From the NCBI GenBank assembly GCA_026421105.1, contig JAPKDI010000046.1:1-7939 (forward strand): 7,939 nt of DNA, given 5' to 3'. The notes beneath the pieces were generated by a model. It was given only the letters and a program-made list of their open reading frames with translations. It did no database searches and was not told the DNA's origin. The stretch comes from Alphaproteobacteria bacterium (GTDB lineage Bacteria > Pseudomonadota > Alphaproteobacteria > SHVP01). Shown piece after piece: positions 6,490 to 7,939 of the stretch; positions within the stretch are counted from its first letter, which is position 1, and the number at the start of each line of letters is the position of its first letter. A program made the translations under genes and the position numbers.

Positions 6490-7935
6490 ATGACCGAACA
6501 ATACGATGTTATTGTCGTGGGGGCCGGTACTGCGGGCATCCCATGCGCCGCCGCCGTCGCGGCGCGCGGCGGTCGCGTCTTGCTCGTTGAGCAAAACGAA
6601 GACGTTGGTGGCACGCTGCATCTTTCGGCCGGCCAAATGAGCGCTGCCGGAACCAAATTGCAAAAAGACCGCGGCATCCAAGACAACCCCAGCCTTCACT
6701 TCAGCGACGCGATGCGGATCAGCAAAAACACCGCCGACCCCGCGCTGGTCAACCTCGCGGTGAACCTCGCGCCCGATGTGATCGATTGGTTAATGGTTGA
6801 AGGCTTCGCGATGCACCCCGACTGCCCGCAGATATTTTACGGGCATGAGGCCTATACCGTCGCGCGAACCTATTGGGGCGTCGACGGCGGGTTATCCATC
6901 CTCGAAGTCTTGCGCCGCGTCCTGACCCGGCAGCTCCGCCGCGGCAAACTCGAACTACGGATCAAGACCAGCGTGGTCGGCCTGGTTCAAGGGTCGCGCT
7001 ATCACTCGGTGACAGGCGTAGAATTGCGCGGCGCAGACGGCAGCGAAGAGACTGTGACTGCCAAGAATGTCGTCCTAACCTCCGGCGGCTATGCCGGGAA
7101 TGCAGGCCTTTTCTCACGCCTTACCGAGGGCCACACTATGTATTCCGCTGGGATGCCGACCTCAACCGGCGCCGGGATTTTGTTGGGTGCTGCGGCAGGT
7201 GGGGCGGTCCGAAACGGCGACAAGTTCTTACCCACGTTCGCCGGCATCAGCATCGACGGCCAACGCAACCGAGTCGACTTCTACCGCATGCCATCGCTCA
7301 CCCCCCAGTTGCGGCCACCATGGGAAATCTTCGTCAATCTACAGGGTCGTCGATTCGTCGCCGAAGATCACCCCAGCGTCGACGAACGCGAAAACCGGCT
7401 GATGGAACAACCGGAGATGTCGTTCTGGATTGTTTTCGACGACAACATTTTTAAGAACGCTCCACCTCTGCTCGACGCCGGTGGGGGTCTTGCGGGCGCC
7501 GACTGGACGCCAGAGGCCGTCAATGACGCCTACGCCAACCATCCTTCGTTCAAGAACGCCAACACGCTCGAGGCCCTGGCCGATGCATGCGGCATGCGCA
7601 CCGACACGTTCACGGCGACTGTGGCGGAATACAACAAGGCCGTCGATACGGGCAAAGACTCCTTTGGCCGCACAAATTTTCCGGCCAAGATCACAAAAGG
7701 TCCCTTCCGGGCGATCAAGGCTCACGGCACGGTGCTCAAAACCCCAGCCGGCTTGACGGTGAACACCAATCTTCAGGTGCTCAGTCGCCACGGCAAAGTC
7801 GTCCCCAATCTCTACGCTGCAGGCGAAGCCATCGGCGGCGGCACCTTGTCGGGCCGCAGTTTCGTCGGTGGAATGAGCGTCACCCCATCCCTGGCCTTCG
7901 GCCGCTACCTCGGCAGCAACCTACTGAAATGGTAG
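6490..7935 (+). CDS. FAD-dependent dehydrogenase/reductase (FAD_binding_2, fumarate reductase flavoprotein fold)
   Basis: The protein is complete, with 481 residues, and its stop codon lies 4 nt before the window end. The N-terminus is a dinucleotide-binding Rossmann motif, V-I-V-V-G-A-G-T-A-G (7-16), with E34 placed to bind the FAD ribose and a G-G pair at 40-41. Further FAD_binding_2 signatures are T-G-A-G-I-L-L-G-A-A-A-G-G (226-238), F-V-N-L-Q-G-R-R-F-V (281-290) and N-L-Y-A-A-G-E-A-I-G-G-G (440-451). Relatives oxidise or reduce C-C bonds next to carbonyl or carboxyl groups (fumarate reductase, tricarballylate dehydrogenase, 3-ketosteroid 1-dehydrogenase). The fumarate-reductase catalytic His and second Arg appear to be replaced by K417 and F458, so classical fumarate reduction is unlikely. 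There is no signal peptide or heme motif, so it is probably cytosolic. The start is fixed by the Rossmann strand; no good ribosome binding site precedes it. Confidence 0.88.
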   Translation: MTEQYDVIVVGAGTAGIPCAAAVAARGGRVLLVEQNEDVGGTLHLSAGQMSAAGTKLQKDRGIQDNPSLHFSDAMRISKNTADPALVNLAVNLAPDVIDWLMVEGFAMHPDCPQIFYGHEAYTVARTYWGVDGGLSILEVLRRVLTRQLRRGKLELRIKTSVVGLVQGSRYHSVTGVELRGADGSEETVTAKNVVLTSGGYAGNAGLFSRLTEGHTMYSAGMPTSTGAGILLGAAAGGAVRNGDKFLPTFAGISIDGQRNRVDFYRMPSLTPQLRPPWEIFVNLQGRRFVAEDHPSVDERENRLMEQPEMSFWIVFDDNIFKNAPPLLDAGGGLAGADWTPEAVNDAYANHPSFKNANTLEALADACGMRTDTFTATVAEYNKAVDTGKDSFGRTNFPAKITKGPFRAIKAHGTVLKTPAGLTVNTNLQVLSRHGKVVPNLYAAGEAIGGGTLSGRSFVGGMSVTPSLAFGRYLGSNLLKW

Positions 7936-7939
7936 GTGC

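Noticed and set aside
6873..7454. 193-codon plus-strand frame within the FAD gene
   Set aside because: It is out of frame with a well-conserved FAD protein and very Arg-rich, as expected for a shifted frame in GC-rich coding DNA.

Overview
The window reads as a piece of an alphaproteobacterial chromosome, probably from a marine or free-living heterotroph. This rests on a moderately high G+C content, a complete TRAP-type organic-acid transporter, tightly packed catabolic genes with TGATG overlaps, and family combinations that are common in Rhodospirillales/Rhodobacterales-like genomes. The taxonomic call is inference; there is no rRNA or other marker gene. I see no tRNA, CRISPR array, insertion sequence or prophage gene.

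Layout. Positions 1-41 hold the first 13 codons of a minus-strand gene that starts at a GTG and begins like a signal peptide. Its upstream region (42-186) carries two different perfect palindromes, which are candidate operators. A rho-independent terminator at 187-219 closes a five-gene minus-strand operon that runs from 5514 down to 244. In transcription order the operon is an M24 (Xaa-Pro peptidase/creatinase-type) hydrolase, a fumarylacetoacetate hydrolase (FAH) family enzyme, TRAP small permease DctQ, TRAP large permease DctM, and TRAP solute-binding protein DctP. The M24/FAH and DctQ/DctM junctions are 1-nt TGATG overlaps. The FAH/DctQ gap (103 nt) holds a candidate internal promoter, and dctP follows dctM after 82 nt with its own strong ribosome binding site.

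Across a 255-nt divergent intergenic region (5515-5769), which contains a perfect 16-bp inverted repeat, two plus-strand genes read away. One is a tandem carboxymuconolactone-decarboxylase-like protein without the redox cysteines. The other is an FAD-dependent dehydrogenase of the fumarate reductase/3-ketosteroid dehydrogenase fold, complete and ending 4 nt before the window edge.

How the genes may work together. The cluster looks like an uptake-and-degradation module for an unidentified carboxylate. DctPQM would import it. The FAD enzyme and the CMD-like protein could desaturate or decarboxylate it, the FAH enzyme could cleave a beta-diketo or acylpyruvate-type intermediate, and the M24 hydrolase could split an amide or similar bond. 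The families are clear from sequence; the substrate and the order of steps are inference. The main oddities are catalytic: the M24 protein appears to lack both conserved non-ligand active-site histidines, the CMD protein lacks the CxxC pair, and the FAD protein lacks the fumarate-reductase His/Arg pair. All three may therefore do non-textbook chemistry.
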